From Bog-473 sp963800725 (lineage in GTDB: Bacteria > Actinomycetota > Acidimicrobiia > Acidimicrobiales > RAAP-2), in NCBI GenBank assembly GCA_963800725.1, contig CAWDCE010000022.1, forward strand, positions 124,001 to 188,000: a DNA stretch of 64,000 nt. Direction: 5' to 3'. Positions within the stretch are counted from its first letter, which is position 1, and every line of letters starts with the position of its first letter. This document shows, piece after piece, positions 27,606 through 36,949 of the stretch. The translations under genes were made by a program, and so were the position numbers. Below the pieces are notes generated by a model. It saw nothing but the letters and a program-made list of their open reading frames with translations, was not told the DNA's origin and made no database searches.

Positions 27606-28764
27606 TCACACGGTGCGTCGGGCCACCACCGCTTCGGCAACCACCCTGGCTTCTGCGTCGGCCGCCAACACGCTTTCGACCTGGTCTATTGGTTCGTCAC
27701 GCCACGACTCGAGGGTCTCGGCCACGACGTCGGTAATGCCCCGCCAGGTCAATCGTCCCGCCAAGAAGGCCTCCACCGCGACTTCGTTGGCCGCACTCAA
27801 CCAGGCTGGTGCCGAACCACCCTTGCGCCCCGCGGCATAAGCCAGGTCGATGCCCACGAACACCGCCCGGTCGGGAGGCTCGAAGGTGAGCGTCGTCGAC
27901 CCGCTCCAATCCAGTGCGCCAAAGGGGTTACCAAATCGATCGGGGAACGACAATGCATAGCCAATCGGGAGGCGCATGTCGGGTTCTGAGAGTTGGGCGA
28001 TGGTCGATCCGTCGCGCCACTCGACCATCGAATGGACCACCGACTGGGGGTGCACCACGATGTCGATTCGGTCATAGGAGATGCCGAACAATTCGTGAGC
28101 CTCGATGACCTCGAGCCCCTTATTCATCAGCGTGGATGAATCAATGGTGATCTTTGGACCCATGGACCACGTCGGATGCGCCAATGCGTCGCTAACGCTG
28201 ACCGCGTCGAGCTGCTCGGCGCTGTAGCCGCGGAACGGCCCACCTGAGGCGGTGAGAAGGAGACGCGCCACCATCGTCGGGTCCGCGGCTCGCAGTCAGA
28301 CACTGGTGCACGGCGCAGTGTTCCGAATCGACGGGGACGATCTCAGCACCTGGGGTGCGCCGGGCTTTTTGGACCACCGGTGCCCCGGCGATGAGGGATT
28401 CCTTGTTGGCCAGTGCGAGCCGCTTGCCCGATTCGAGGGCCGCCATGGTCACGGGGAGACCGGCGAAGCCGACCACCGCGTTGAGTACGACATCGGCGCA
28501 CCGAGCTGCGGCCGTCAATCCCTCGATGCCCGCCATGACTTCGGTGCCGGCGGGCACGCCCTCGCGCACGGTGCGGACCAGGGCCTCATCGCCAATCACG
28601 ACGAGATCGGGATGCAAGAGCTGCGCCTGGGCCACGAGGAGCTCGGTCGAGCTGTGCGCCGCCAGCGCGGTCACTTTGAAGCGTTCGGGGGCGTGTCGCA
28701 GGACGTCGACCGCTTGGGTGCCAATCGAACCGGTCGATCCCAGCAGACTGACGGAGCGCATCAT
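27606..28764 (-). CDS. dxr: 1-deoxy-D-xylulose 5-phosphate reductoisomerase (frameshifted in assembly)
   Basis: Second step of the MEP pathway. The NADPH motif GSTGSIG is followed by LALANKESLIAG, then the metal/substrate loop VPVDSEHCAVHQCL, where relatives usually have SEHSAIFQ. The C-terminal half has TASGGPFRG and MGPKITIDSSTLMNKG. One indel near 28270 splits the gene. Bridged length is about 385 residues, normal for the family. ATG 28764 is one base past the cdsA stop. Confidence 0.93.
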
Positions 28765-28765
28765 G

Positions 28766-30374
28766 TCACCCGAGGTGCATGGCCTTGACCACGAAATAGG
28801 TCGCGGGCAGGACGAAGAGCAACCCGTCGACCCGGTCCAAAATCCCACCGTGGCCGGGCAGGATGCGGCCCATGTCCTTGAGCCCGAGATTGCGCTTGAT
28901 CATCGACTGGCTCAAGTCCCCGAGCGGCGCCACGACGGCCACCACCACGCCCAACACCAGCGCCTTGCCCACAGTCCATGGATGGATGAAGTGCACCACG
29001 ATCACTGCGGCCAAGATCGCCGCAACCGCGCCGCCGGCGAAACCCTCCCAGGTCTTGCCCGGGCTGATCGACGGCGCCATTGGATGGCGTCCCAACGCCG
29101 AACCCACCAGCAGCGACGCAACGTCGGCCGCCACCGTGACGATGACTGCGGCCAAGAGGAAGGCGATGCCTTCACGGTTGGGGAACACGCTCGGCGCAAG
29201 CAACAAAGCCGCAAATGACCCGAACACGCCGATCCAGATGAAGACGAAGACTGTCGAGGTCACCCCGGCGACGGGATCGGCACCCGGTTCGACTTCGGCC
29301 ATGAACCACACGAAGGTGGCGACCACCAAGATCACCACCACCAACGGCAGCGCGGCGACGCCCTTGTTGTACGTCTCGATCATGAGGGACATGGTCGCCA
29401 CCAGGCCGAGCAAGGTCGCCGGGTGGTACTGCGCTCGCCGGAAGGCGGCGAAGGCCTCGGCGGACGCTAAGACGACGACGACGAAAGCAATAGCCAGCGA
29501 GGGCAAGTTGCCAGCCGAAAAACAGAGGAGGGCGACGATGCCCAACACGATCCCCGAGCCAATGGCGAGCCGCATGTCACGGCCTTGGGTGCCGCTTGGC
29601 GTCGGTGCGCTCGAGTCTCCACCGCCACTGACCCGACGACGCGTCGAGCGCGGAAGTGCGTGGAGACGTGCTCGGCGGTTCAGGTGGTCGCAGCCGTGAC
29701 GCTGCGGCGGTGCTGGCGGCGGGGGCCACCGGAGTCGGCGGCACGCCGCGCACGGACGCGTCGGGGGGCGGCGCCACATCTTCTTGGATGATCGAGACGA
29801 TCCCGCTGGGCGCATCTTCGACCTTGGGCTCGTAGGTGGAACCGAAGTCGGCCAGGGGCGAGGCGATGACCAGCGTGTCCTCGTCGCTCGGCAGATCCTC
29901 GTCATCGAAGTGCCAGGGTTGGCGGTCGACGTCGATGGCCTCATTGTTGTCATTGACCATGGAGCCGACCGCTGGCAAGTCGTTGGACAGCATCGAGGGC
30001 TCGAACAGCTCCTCGTGGGCGGCCCAGTCGGTCTCCTCTTCGCGCCAACTCGGGGGTGCAACGGTCGATTCGTCGCCGGTGCCGCGGTCCAAAATGGCCG
30101 GAACCTGCCCGGTTGGCGCGTCGTTCCAGTGCGGCATCTCGAGATCGGGCTCGTCGGCCGGCAGCGCGTCGTCGAGTCCGTCACCACCGAGCAGCGGCAG
30201 CTCGTCGTCGGCACCGAAAAGCGCCCCGGTCGCGGCCGGTTCTTCGGGAACCGCGGTCCCCGCAGGCTCGGCCCCGATGATGCGTACCCGCCCGGACCGG
30301 TAGATCGGGGGATCCTCGTCAATCCCACCGCCCTCTGGGCCTGGGGTCACCTCGTCATCGCGGTCGTCGGTCAT
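28766..30374 (-). CDS. cdsA: Phosphatidate cytidylyltransferase with long acidic N-terminus (frameshifted in assembly)
   Basis: Makes CDP-diacylglycerol from phosphatidate and CTP. The C-terminal half has about eight membrane helices, SISPGKTWEGFAGG and the CDS signature SMIKRNLGLKDMGRILPGHG followed by GILDR. The N-terminal 230 residues or so, beginning MTDDRDDEVTPGPEGGG, are acidic, Pro-rich and probably disordered. One indel near 29650 separates them from the membrane part. Starting at ATG 30374 gives about 535 residues. A separate N-terminal protein is possible but less likely, because only one frame change is needed to join them. Confidence 0.88.
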
Positions 30375-30387
30375 GGATTCGTGTTCC

Positions 30388-30957
30388 TCAAACCTGCAGG
30401 AGCTCTTGCTCTTTTTGCGCCAGGAGTCGGTCGATCGAACTCACCTGTTCATGGGTGAGCTTCTCGATGTCTTTCTCCACCCGCTCCAATTCGTCGGTGG
30501 AGAGTGATCCGTCCTTCTGCAATCCTTCCAGCTCTTTGCGCGAGTCGCGTCGAAGGTTGCGTACCGCCACCTTGCCCTCTTCGGCCTTGTGGCGCACCAC
30601 CTTGACCAACTCTTTTCGGCGCTCCTCGGTGAGGGTCGGGAATGAAAGGCGGATGACGTTGCCGTCATTGGTCGGATTGATCCCGAGGTCGGAACCCGCA
30701 ATCGCCCGTTCGATGTCGTTGAGGGATCCCTTGTCATAGGGGGTGATGACCAAGAGCATCGCGTCGGGAACGCTGAATCCCGCCAGCTGGCGCAGCGGCG
30801 TCGGCGATCCGTAGTAGTCGACGATCAGGGGTTCGAGAAGGGCCGATGAGGCCCGACCGGTTCGTACGTTGCTCATTTCGGAGCGGACATGGTCAATGGC
30901 CTTGTCCATCTTCTCTCTGGTCTCCTCGACCACCAGGCCGACCAGCTCATCATCCAT
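30388..30957 (-). CDS. frr: Ribosome recycling factor
   Basis: Splits post-termination ribosomes with EF-G. From ATG 30957 it encodes 189 residues, MDDELVGLVVEETREKM, with the family core VRTGRASSALLEPL and YYGSPTPL. The C-terminal helices include RRKELVKVVRHKAEE. It follows pyrH after 46 nt and precedes cdsA by 13 nt. Confidence 0.96.
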   Translation of the reverse strand: MDDELVGLVVEETREKMDKAIDHVRSEMSNVRTGRASSALLEPLIVDYYGSPTPLRQLAGFSVPDAMLLVITPYDKGSLNDIERAIAGSDLGINPTNDGNVIRLSFPTLTEERRKELVKVVRHKAEEGKVAVRNLRRDSRKELEGLQKDGSLSTDELERVEKDIEKLTHEQVSSIDRLLAQKEQELLQV

Positions 30958-31003
30958 CACAGGCCTCCGGTGAAGCGGGTGGCTCGCGCCGTCAGAGATG
31001 TCA

Positions 31004-31723
31004 CTAGCGGACCAGCGTACCGATCTGTTCGCCGCTGAGCGCACGAGGGATGTTTCCCGGGATCATCAGGTTAAAGACCCTAATGGGCAGGTTGTTGTCC
31101 TTGCAGAAGGTGATGGCGGTCAGGTCCATGACCCGCAGGTCACGCTGGATGACCTCCATGAAGGTGACCTCGTCATATCGCGTTGCGCTCGGGTCGAGCT
31201 TCGGGTCGGCTGAATAGACCCCGTCCACGCCTGAATGGGTGCCTTTACATAAAAGCTCAGCCCCAATTTCGGCCGCCCGGAGCGCGGCTGGGGTATCGGT
31301 CGTGAAAAAGGGATTGCCCATGCCGGCGGCGAAGATGACAATCCTGCCTTTTTCGAGGTGCCGGATGGCCCGGCGCCTGATGTAGGGCTCGGCCACCTCG
31401 GCCATTGACAGTGCGCTGAGCACACGGGTCGCCTGGCCTTGCTGTTCGAGGGCATCTTGGAGCGCGAGCGCATTGATCACGGTGCCGAGCATCCCCATGG
31501 TGTCCGACGTGGCCCGGTCCATGCCGCCGCTCTCACCCGTCGTGCCACGCCATATGTTGCCGCCGCCGACCACGACGGCCAGCTCGAGATCGCCACCTTG
31601 CATGGCGCGGGTCATCTCGACGGCCATCCGTTCGACGGTCGCTGCGTCGATGGTCTCGTCCGATGCCGCCGAAGCGAGCGCTTCGCCTGACATTTTCAGG
31701 ACGATCCGTTTGGGCTGTCCCAT
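31004..31723 (-). CDS. pyrH: UMP kinase
   Basis: Phosphorylates UMP to UDP. An amino-acid-kinase fold protein of 239 residues from ATG 31723 (MGQPKRIVLKMSGEAL). Motifs include VVVGGGNIWRG, MGMLGTVINALALQDAL and GTHSGVDGVYSADP. It lies 14 nt downstream of tsf in the rpsB-tsf-pyrH-frr order. Confidence 0.96.
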   Translation of the reverse strand: MGQPKRIVLKMSGEALASAASDETIDAATVERMAVEMTRAMQGGDLELAVVVGGGNIWRGTTGESGGMDRATSDTMGMLGTVINALALQDALEQQGQATRVLSALSMAEVAEPYIRRRAIRHLEKGRIVIFAAGMGNPFFTTDTPAALRAAEIGAELLCKGTHSGVDGVYSADPKLDPSATRYDEVTFMEVIQRDLRVMDLTAITFCKDNNLPIRVFNLMIPGNIPRALSGEQIGTLVR

Positions 31724-31737
31724 GTCTGACCCGCGGC

Positions 31738-32532
31738 TCAGGAGCCGATGACGACCTGGGCGAAGGCCACGATCCGCGCCGAGCCGAGCATGCCGGTAAT
31801 CGTCTGCTTCTCGTCCTTGACGTAGGACTGGTCCAACAGCACACGCTCTTTGAACCAACCGTTCATGCGGCCGTCGACGATCTTGTCGAGGGCCGCCTCG
31901 GGCTTGCCCTCTTTGCGACTCAGTTCGGCCACCGTGGCGCGTTCAGCCTCGATGTCGGCAGCGGGGACGTCGTCGCGACTGAGGTAGGTCGGCTTGGTGA
32001 ACGCGATGTGCACCGCCACGTTGTGGGCGAGGTCTTCGTCGCCGCCTTGGAGTACCACCGCCACCGCGTTGACGCCACGTCCGGCCTGCTGGTGCAGGTA
32101 GGTGTCGACCACCTGTCCTGGTTCGGCCACCAGGCGCTGGACCCGGCCGACCGAGATGTTCTCCTTCAGCGTCGTGCGCAGACGGTCGATCTCGTCGTTG
32201 AGCTCGCCGACGGCCTCTTCACCCTTGGAGGCAACGAGGGCGGCGAGTTCGTCGGTCAGCGCCACGAACTCGTCGGCCTTGGCCACGAAGTCCGTCTCGC
32301 ACCGCAACTCGACCACGGCAGCAGCTTCGCCGTTGCGCACCGCAGCGACGGCTCCTTGGGTCGCTTCGCGCTTTTCGCGCTTGGCCGCTCCGGCCAAGCC
32401 GTTGAGGCGGAGGAACTTCGCCGCTTCTTCCATGTCGCCCCCCGTCGCCTCGAGCGCCTTCTTGGCGTCGAGCATGCCGGCACCGGTGGACTGGCGTAGG
32501 GCTTGTACATCCTTGGCAGTGAAGTCGGGCAT
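31738..32532 (-). CDS. tsf: Elongation factor Ts
   Basis: Guanine nucleotide exchange factor for EF-Tu. A 264-residue protein with the N-terminal UBA module (VQALRQSTGAGMLDAKKAL) and the TDFVAKADEF contact motif. It starts 2 nt after the rpsB stop. Confidence 0.96.
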   Translation of the reverse strand: MPDFTAKDVQALRQSTGAGMLDAKKALEATGGDMEEAAKFLRLNGLAGAAKREKREATQGAVAAVRNGEAAAVVELRCETDFVAKADEFVALTDELAALVASKGEEAVGELNDEIDRLRTTLKENISVGRVQRLVAEPGQVVDTYLHQQAGRGVNAVAVVLQGGDEDLAHNVAVHIAFTKPTYLSRDDVPAADIEAERATVAELSRKEGKPEAALDKIVDGRMNGWFKERVLLDQSYVKDEKQTITGMLGSARIVAFAQVVIGS

Positions 32533-32534
32533 GC

Positions 32535-33444
32535 TCAGGCCTCCGCCGTCGCGCTCGCCACTTCAGCGAGCGGCGCTTCGGGCGTCTCGCTCTGGGCACC
32601 GTCGCCCGACGCGGCGTCGGCCGCCGGGGCGTCGTTGGCTCCGGCGACCGGGGGTGCGTCGCTGGACGGGGCCGGCGGGGCCGGGACCCGTCGCGGGCGC
32701 GGGACGGGCCCGAGGGCGCCTCTTCGGCGGCCGGGGCCGGTGCGTTGGCGCGCCGGTGCTCCGCGATGAAGCGCCCTTCGACCACGGCGTCGGCCAATAC
32801 CCGGCACATCAATGAGCCCGAGCGGATGGCATCGTCGTTGCCCGGGATGACGTAATCGATGACGTCAGGGTCACAGTTGGTGTCGACGACCGCAACCACG
32901 GGGAGACCGAGCTTGCGGGCCTCGGTCACCGCAATGTGTTCCTTTTTGGTGTCGATAACGAAGATGGCGTCGGGCAGCTTGCCGAGATTGGCGATACCGC
33001 TCAGGTTGCGGCTCAACTTCTCGAGTTCACGGGTGTGCGAAGAGCCTCGCGCTTGGGCATGCCCTCGAAGTCGCCGGCCGCCTGCATGGCCCGCAGCTCT
33101 TGCATCCGCTTGACGCGGCCCGAAACCGTGGCGAAGTTGGTGAGCATGCCGCCCAGCCAGCGCTGGTTGACAAAGGGCATCCCACACGCTTCTGCGTACT
33201 CGGCGATCGGGCCTTGGGTCTGCTTCTTGGTGCCGACGAACAAGATGGTCCCGCCCCCAGCGACCAGGTCGCGTACATAGGAGTACGAGGACTCCACGCC
33301 GGTCAGGGTCTTGCGAAGGTCGATCAGATAGATCCCGTTGCGCTCGCCAAGAATGAAGCGCTTCATCTTCGGGTTCCATCGGCGCGTCTGGTGGCCGAAG
33401 TGCACCCCGGCTTCCAGCAGCTGTCGCATGGAAACGACGGCCAT
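32535..33444 (-). CDS. rpsB: 30S ribosomal protein uS2 with C-terminal extension (frameshifted in assembly)
   Basis: Small-subunit protein beginning MAVVSMRQLLEAGVHFGHQ, with FVGTKKQTQ, QRWLGGMLTN and DTNCDPDVIDYVIPGNDDAIRS. Frame breaks near 33043 and 32705 are bridged by reading the adjacent frames. The last 80 or so residues (APAPAAEEAPSG and onwards to EVASATAEA) are an Ala/Pro/Glu-rich extension absent from short uS2 proteins but common in actinobacteria. GGAGGAAT precedes the ATG. Confidence 0.94.
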
Positions 33445-33539
33445 AGTTATTCCTCCAGTCGGTTACTCCCCCGAGTGCCGCGCCCTCTGGTGAGGAGCGA
33501 CCGTGGACGCGCCCGGGTGCGTGTTGGTCGGTGGTGCCA

Positions 33540-33555
33540 CCCATCGGTCGATGGG
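33540..33555. other. Palindrome in the rpsB-xerC gap
   Basis: CCCATCG-GT-CGATGGG, a perfect inverted repeat with a 2-nt centre in the 162-bp gap between xerC and rpsB. It could be a hairpin in the rpsB leader or an operator. uS2 leaders are autoregulatory in several phyla, but I cannot show it here. Confidence 0.3.
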
Positions 33556-33606
33556 CCTTGCCACATTAGCCGATCAGGCACCGAGTCCTTGGCGCCGAGG
33601 CGGGTG

Positions 33607-34476
33607 CTAAGCCCTTGGATGGGTCCCTTCGTACACGCTGCGCAGCCGTTCCTTGCTCACGTGGGTATAGATCTGCGTCGTCCCGAGGCTGGCGTGCCCG
33701 AGCAATTCCTGCACCACCCGCAAATCGGCACCCCCGTTGAGCAGGTGCGTCGCGAAGCTATGGCGCAATGCATGGGGGTGGGTCGGCGACGAGGCCCGCT
33801 TGTCGAGCAGGCGCCGCACGTCACGCGGACCGAGGCGACCGCCCCGTTGATTCAAAAAAACCGCATCGGGCGGGCTCAGCGGCGTCACCATGGTGGCCCG
33901 GCCACTTGCGAGCCACGCCGCGAGTGCCTCGGCGCACTCTTGGTGAATGGGCACCTGACGTTCCTTGTTGCCCTTGCCCAACACCGTCACGGTGCGAGCG
34001 CCCAGGTCGACCCCACGCCGATCGAGGCCGCAGAGTTCAGACACCCGCAGCCCGGCCGTGTACAACAGCTCGAGCACCGCAACGTCGCGTTGGTCGATCG
34101 GCGTGGTGACCGCCACATCGAGCAGCGCCCCGATCTCGCCGGGAGAAAGCACCCGGGGTAGCCGACCGCCGCCGCTCGGGGCCCGCAAGCTGAGAGCCGG
34201 ATCGACCTCGATGCGACCACTGCGAGTCAGCCACGAGAAGTAGCAGCGCAACGCGGCGGCCTTTCGGGCCACGGTCGCCCGGGCCAGGTGCCGAGTGCCG
34301 AGGGAGGCGAGGTACCGACGCAGATGCAGGCGGGTCACCTCGCTCGGATCACCAACGTCGCTTCGACCCATCCATTGGGCAAAGGCACGCAGGTCACTGC
34401 CATACGTGCGCCGGGTAGCTACCGAACGGCCGCTTAACCAGTCGTCGAATGCGCCGAGTTCCCATCCTGTTGGCAC
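33607..34476 (-). CDS. xerC: Tyrosine recombinase XerC
   Basis: Site-specific recombinase resolving chromosome dimers at dif, working with FtsK at the start of this window. A 289-residue protein with a SAM-like N-terminal domain and catalytic residues R144 (AGLRVSEL), K168 or K171 (GKGNKER), H235 and R238 (HALRHSFATH), H261 (LLGHASLGTT) and Y270. The GTG start has TACGCT 6 nt upstream, so it is likely leaderless. Its place beside rpsB is standard for actinobacteria. Confidence 0.93.
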   Translation of the reverse strand: MPTGWELGAFDDWLSGRSVATRRTYGSDLRAFAQWMGRSDVGDPSEVTRLHLRRYLASLGTRHLARATVARKAAALRCYFSWLTRSGRIEVDPALSLRAPSGGGRLPRVLSPGEIGALLDVAVTTPIDQRDVAVLELLYTAGLRVSELCGLDRRGVDLGARTVTVLGKGNKERQVPIHQECAEALAAWLASGRATMVTPLSPPDAVFLNQRGGRLGPRDVRRLLDKRASSPTHPHALRHSFATHLLNGGADLRVVQELLGHASLGTTQIYTHVSKERLRSVYEGTHPRA

Positions 34477-34482
34477 GAAACA

Positions 34483-34488
34483 AGCGTA
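34483..34488 (-). promoter_or_regulatory. Leaderless -10 element of xerC
   Basis: TACGCT on the minus strand, then TGTTTC, then the GTG start of xerC at 34476. Confidence 0.5.
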
Positions 34489-34576
34489 CCGGCCGCACTC
34501 TCGGCACCCGGGGCACTAACGTCGCTCACGAACCACGGGGGGCCCCGTTGGCGGTTGGGCAACCAAGGGAGCTGCA

Positions 34577-36237
34577 ATGGGAAAGTCTTTCGATCGGCGC
34601 ACACTCTTGGCCGGGGGGGCCGCCACGGCCGCCAGCTTGGCCGCAGCGAACGCCTTGGGACTCGACTTCGGTGGCATCGCCGGTGCGGTCACCAATGGTC
34701 CGGGGCGAAACGGCATCTCGACCGCGACGCCGAAGAAGGGTGGCTCGCTCGTCTTTGGGGTCGACGCCGAGGAGTCCGGCTTCGACCCGACACAGGCTCG
34801 CTATGACGAGGTCGGGGTCATGTACGCCCGCACCGTGTTCGACCCGTTGACCATCATCACCGCCACGGGGGGCTGGGCGCCCTATCTCGCCGAGTCGGTC
34901 GTGCCCAACTCGAATTACACGTCGTGGACAATCACGCTTCGTCCCAATCTGGTGTTCCACGACGGCACACCGTGCGACGGGGCGGCACTGCTGACCAATC
35001 TCACGGCCCAATCCAAGTCGGGCCTCACGGGGATCGTCATCACCCCGATCCTCGAGAGCCTGACCCAAAGCGGTCCATTGGCCGTGACCATGGCGCTCAA
35101 GTCGCCGTGGGCGCCGTTCCCGTTCTGGCTGGCGGGCGGCATCGGGGGTCAGATCGCCTATGTCGCCGCACCGTCGATGCTCTCGAACCCGAACGGCACC
35201 AGCCACCCGGTCGGCACCGGACCCTTCGTCTTCCAAGAGTGGGTACCAAACAGCCACTTCACCGCCACGGCCAACCCGCACTACTGGCGTCCGGGACTGC
35301 CGTATCTCGACTCGATTACCTACAGTCAATCTACAACGAGCAGGCTCGTTCCGAGGCGTTGACCTCGGGGACCATCGACATGATGATCACCGACACCCCC
35401 CAGATCATCACCCAGTTCCGGGGCAATAAGAAATACTCCTACATCGACGACAGCACCCATGTGGCCGGAGAACCCGACATGAACTGCTTGTTGATCAACA
35501 CGGCCGCCGCACCGTTCAACAACGCCAACCTGCGCCGCGCCGCCTAACTCTCGATCAACCGTCCCCAGTACGCGCAAGTCATCGACGAGGGCGTCCTCCC
35601 GGTGAGCAATGGACTGTTCGTGCCCGGTTCGCCGTACTACTCGAAGACCTCGTACCCGAACTACAACCCGAGCGAAGCCAAGAAGCTGGTGTCGCAGGTC
35701 AAAAAGACCAACGGTGCAGCGCGGTTTCCCTCACCTTGACCACGACCAACTCCCCCGCCGCCCAGCGCGGTCAAGCTTTCGTGCAGCAGGCGTTCGAAAC
35801 GGTCGGTTTCAAGGTCACCCCCGGTGTGGTCGAGCAGAACGACCTCATCAACAACGCACTGGCCGGCAAGTTCGAGGCCTGTACCTGGCGCCAGTTCGGT
35901 GCGGTGGACCCGGACCTCAACTACATCTTTTGGAGCACGACCACGGTCAGCCAGTCGGGTACGTCCATCAACATGACCCGCAACGACGATCCGAAGATCG
36001 AGGCGGCACTGCAATTCGGGCCGCACCAGCACCGACGTCGCCACCGCGCCGCTGCCTACCGGACGGTCAACCAGCGCCTCGCCGTCGATCTTCCCTATCT
36101 GTGGACCGACCGCGCCGTATGGGCGGTGATCGCCAAGCCGACCGTGCAGAACTTCAATAATCCGAAGACCCCGTCGGGGCCGGGCCTACGGCATGATCGG
36201 CGGGCAGATCTGGCCGACCCAAATCTGGATTAGTTGA
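34577..36237 (+). pseudogene. Family-5 ABC transporter substrate-binding protein, disrupted
   Basis: Tat-exported periplasmic-type solute (peptide/nickel class) binding protein. The N-terminus has a twin-arginine signal (DRRTLLAGGAATAAS), then GGSLVFGVDAEESGFDP and FHDGTPCDGAALLTN, typical of SBP family 5. GGGAG precedes the ATG. The frame is broken near 35325, 35725, 36020, 36040 and 36185, and an in-frame TAA stands at 35545-35547 within the otherwise conserved RRAA-LSINR segment. The reconstructed end is QIWPTQIWIS with TGA at 36235. No permease or ATPase genes are adjacent, so it would be an orphan binding protein. Neighbouring genes are equally damaged, so this may be sequence error rather than decay. 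Confidence 0.7.
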
Positions 36238-36262
36238 GGTGCGCGATGTGCGCTGAGGTCTG

Positions 36263-36948
36263 ATGAGCGGACGCATTCTCGTCGTCGAGGACGACGAACG
36301 CATCCGCTCGTCCATGCGCCTCGCCCTCGAAGGTGAGGGCTATGACGTCAAGGACGTGGCGAGTGGCGAAGAGGCCCTCGAGGTGTTCGCCGAAGCCCCG
36401 ACCGATATCGCGCCGATCGACCTGATGTTGCCCGGCATCGACGGGTTCGAATGCTGCCGGGCGCTGCGCCGCCACAGTGCGGTCCCCATCATGATTGTCA
36501 CCGCCCGAGCCGACACCCATGACGTGGTGGCGGGACTCGAAGCCGGTGCCGACGACTACGTCACCAAGCCCTTCGTCGCCAAGGAGCTCGCAGCGCGGAT
36601 CCGTAACGTTGCGCCGGGCCCGTCCACCCGAAGAAGACGACCCCGGCGCGCTCGACCTTCGGCGATCTGCAACTCCTCCCCGAACAAGGCGTGCTGCGCC
36701 ACATCGACGGCGAAGAGGTCCACTGCACGCGGACCGAGTTCCGCCTCTTGTGCGAGTTGGCGGCGAGCCCGAACAAGGTGCTGAGCCGCGAACAGCTCTT
36801 GGACCGGGTCTGGGGTTACGACTACTTCGGCGACGGGCGCCTGGTCGACGTGCACATTCGACGACTGCGGACCAAGGTCGAGCCCGACCCGACCACTGCC
36901 CCGCCACATACTCACCGTGAGGGGCATGGGCTACAAGCTGGTCCCTGA
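36263..36948 (+). CDS. OmpR/PhoB-family response regulator, MtrA-like (frameshifted in assembly)
   Basis: Two-component response regulator. The receiver domain begins MSGRILVVEDDERIR, with the phospho-acceptor Asp in IDLMLPGIDGF and the conserved Lys in VTKPF. The winged-helix output domain has LCELAASPNKVLSREQLLDRVW and VDVHIRRLRTKVE, ending near RGMGYKLVP. Indels near 36615, 36680 and 36900 break the frame, and a missing C near 36944 would place the stop at 36948. The kinase ATG follows at 36950. The arrangement with a kinase and a GerMN protein points to MtrA. Confidence 0.82.
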
Positions 36949-36949
36949 G

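Noticed and set aside
33445..33606. tRNA or small RNA gene in the rpsB-xerC gap
   Set aside because: No cloverleaf or T-loop consensus was seen; only one short palindrome is present.
33607..34476. XerC-like recombinase as integrase of a mobile element
   Set aside because: Position beside rpsB, standard length and chromosomal synteny fit housekeeping XerC; no att repeats or phage genes are nearby.
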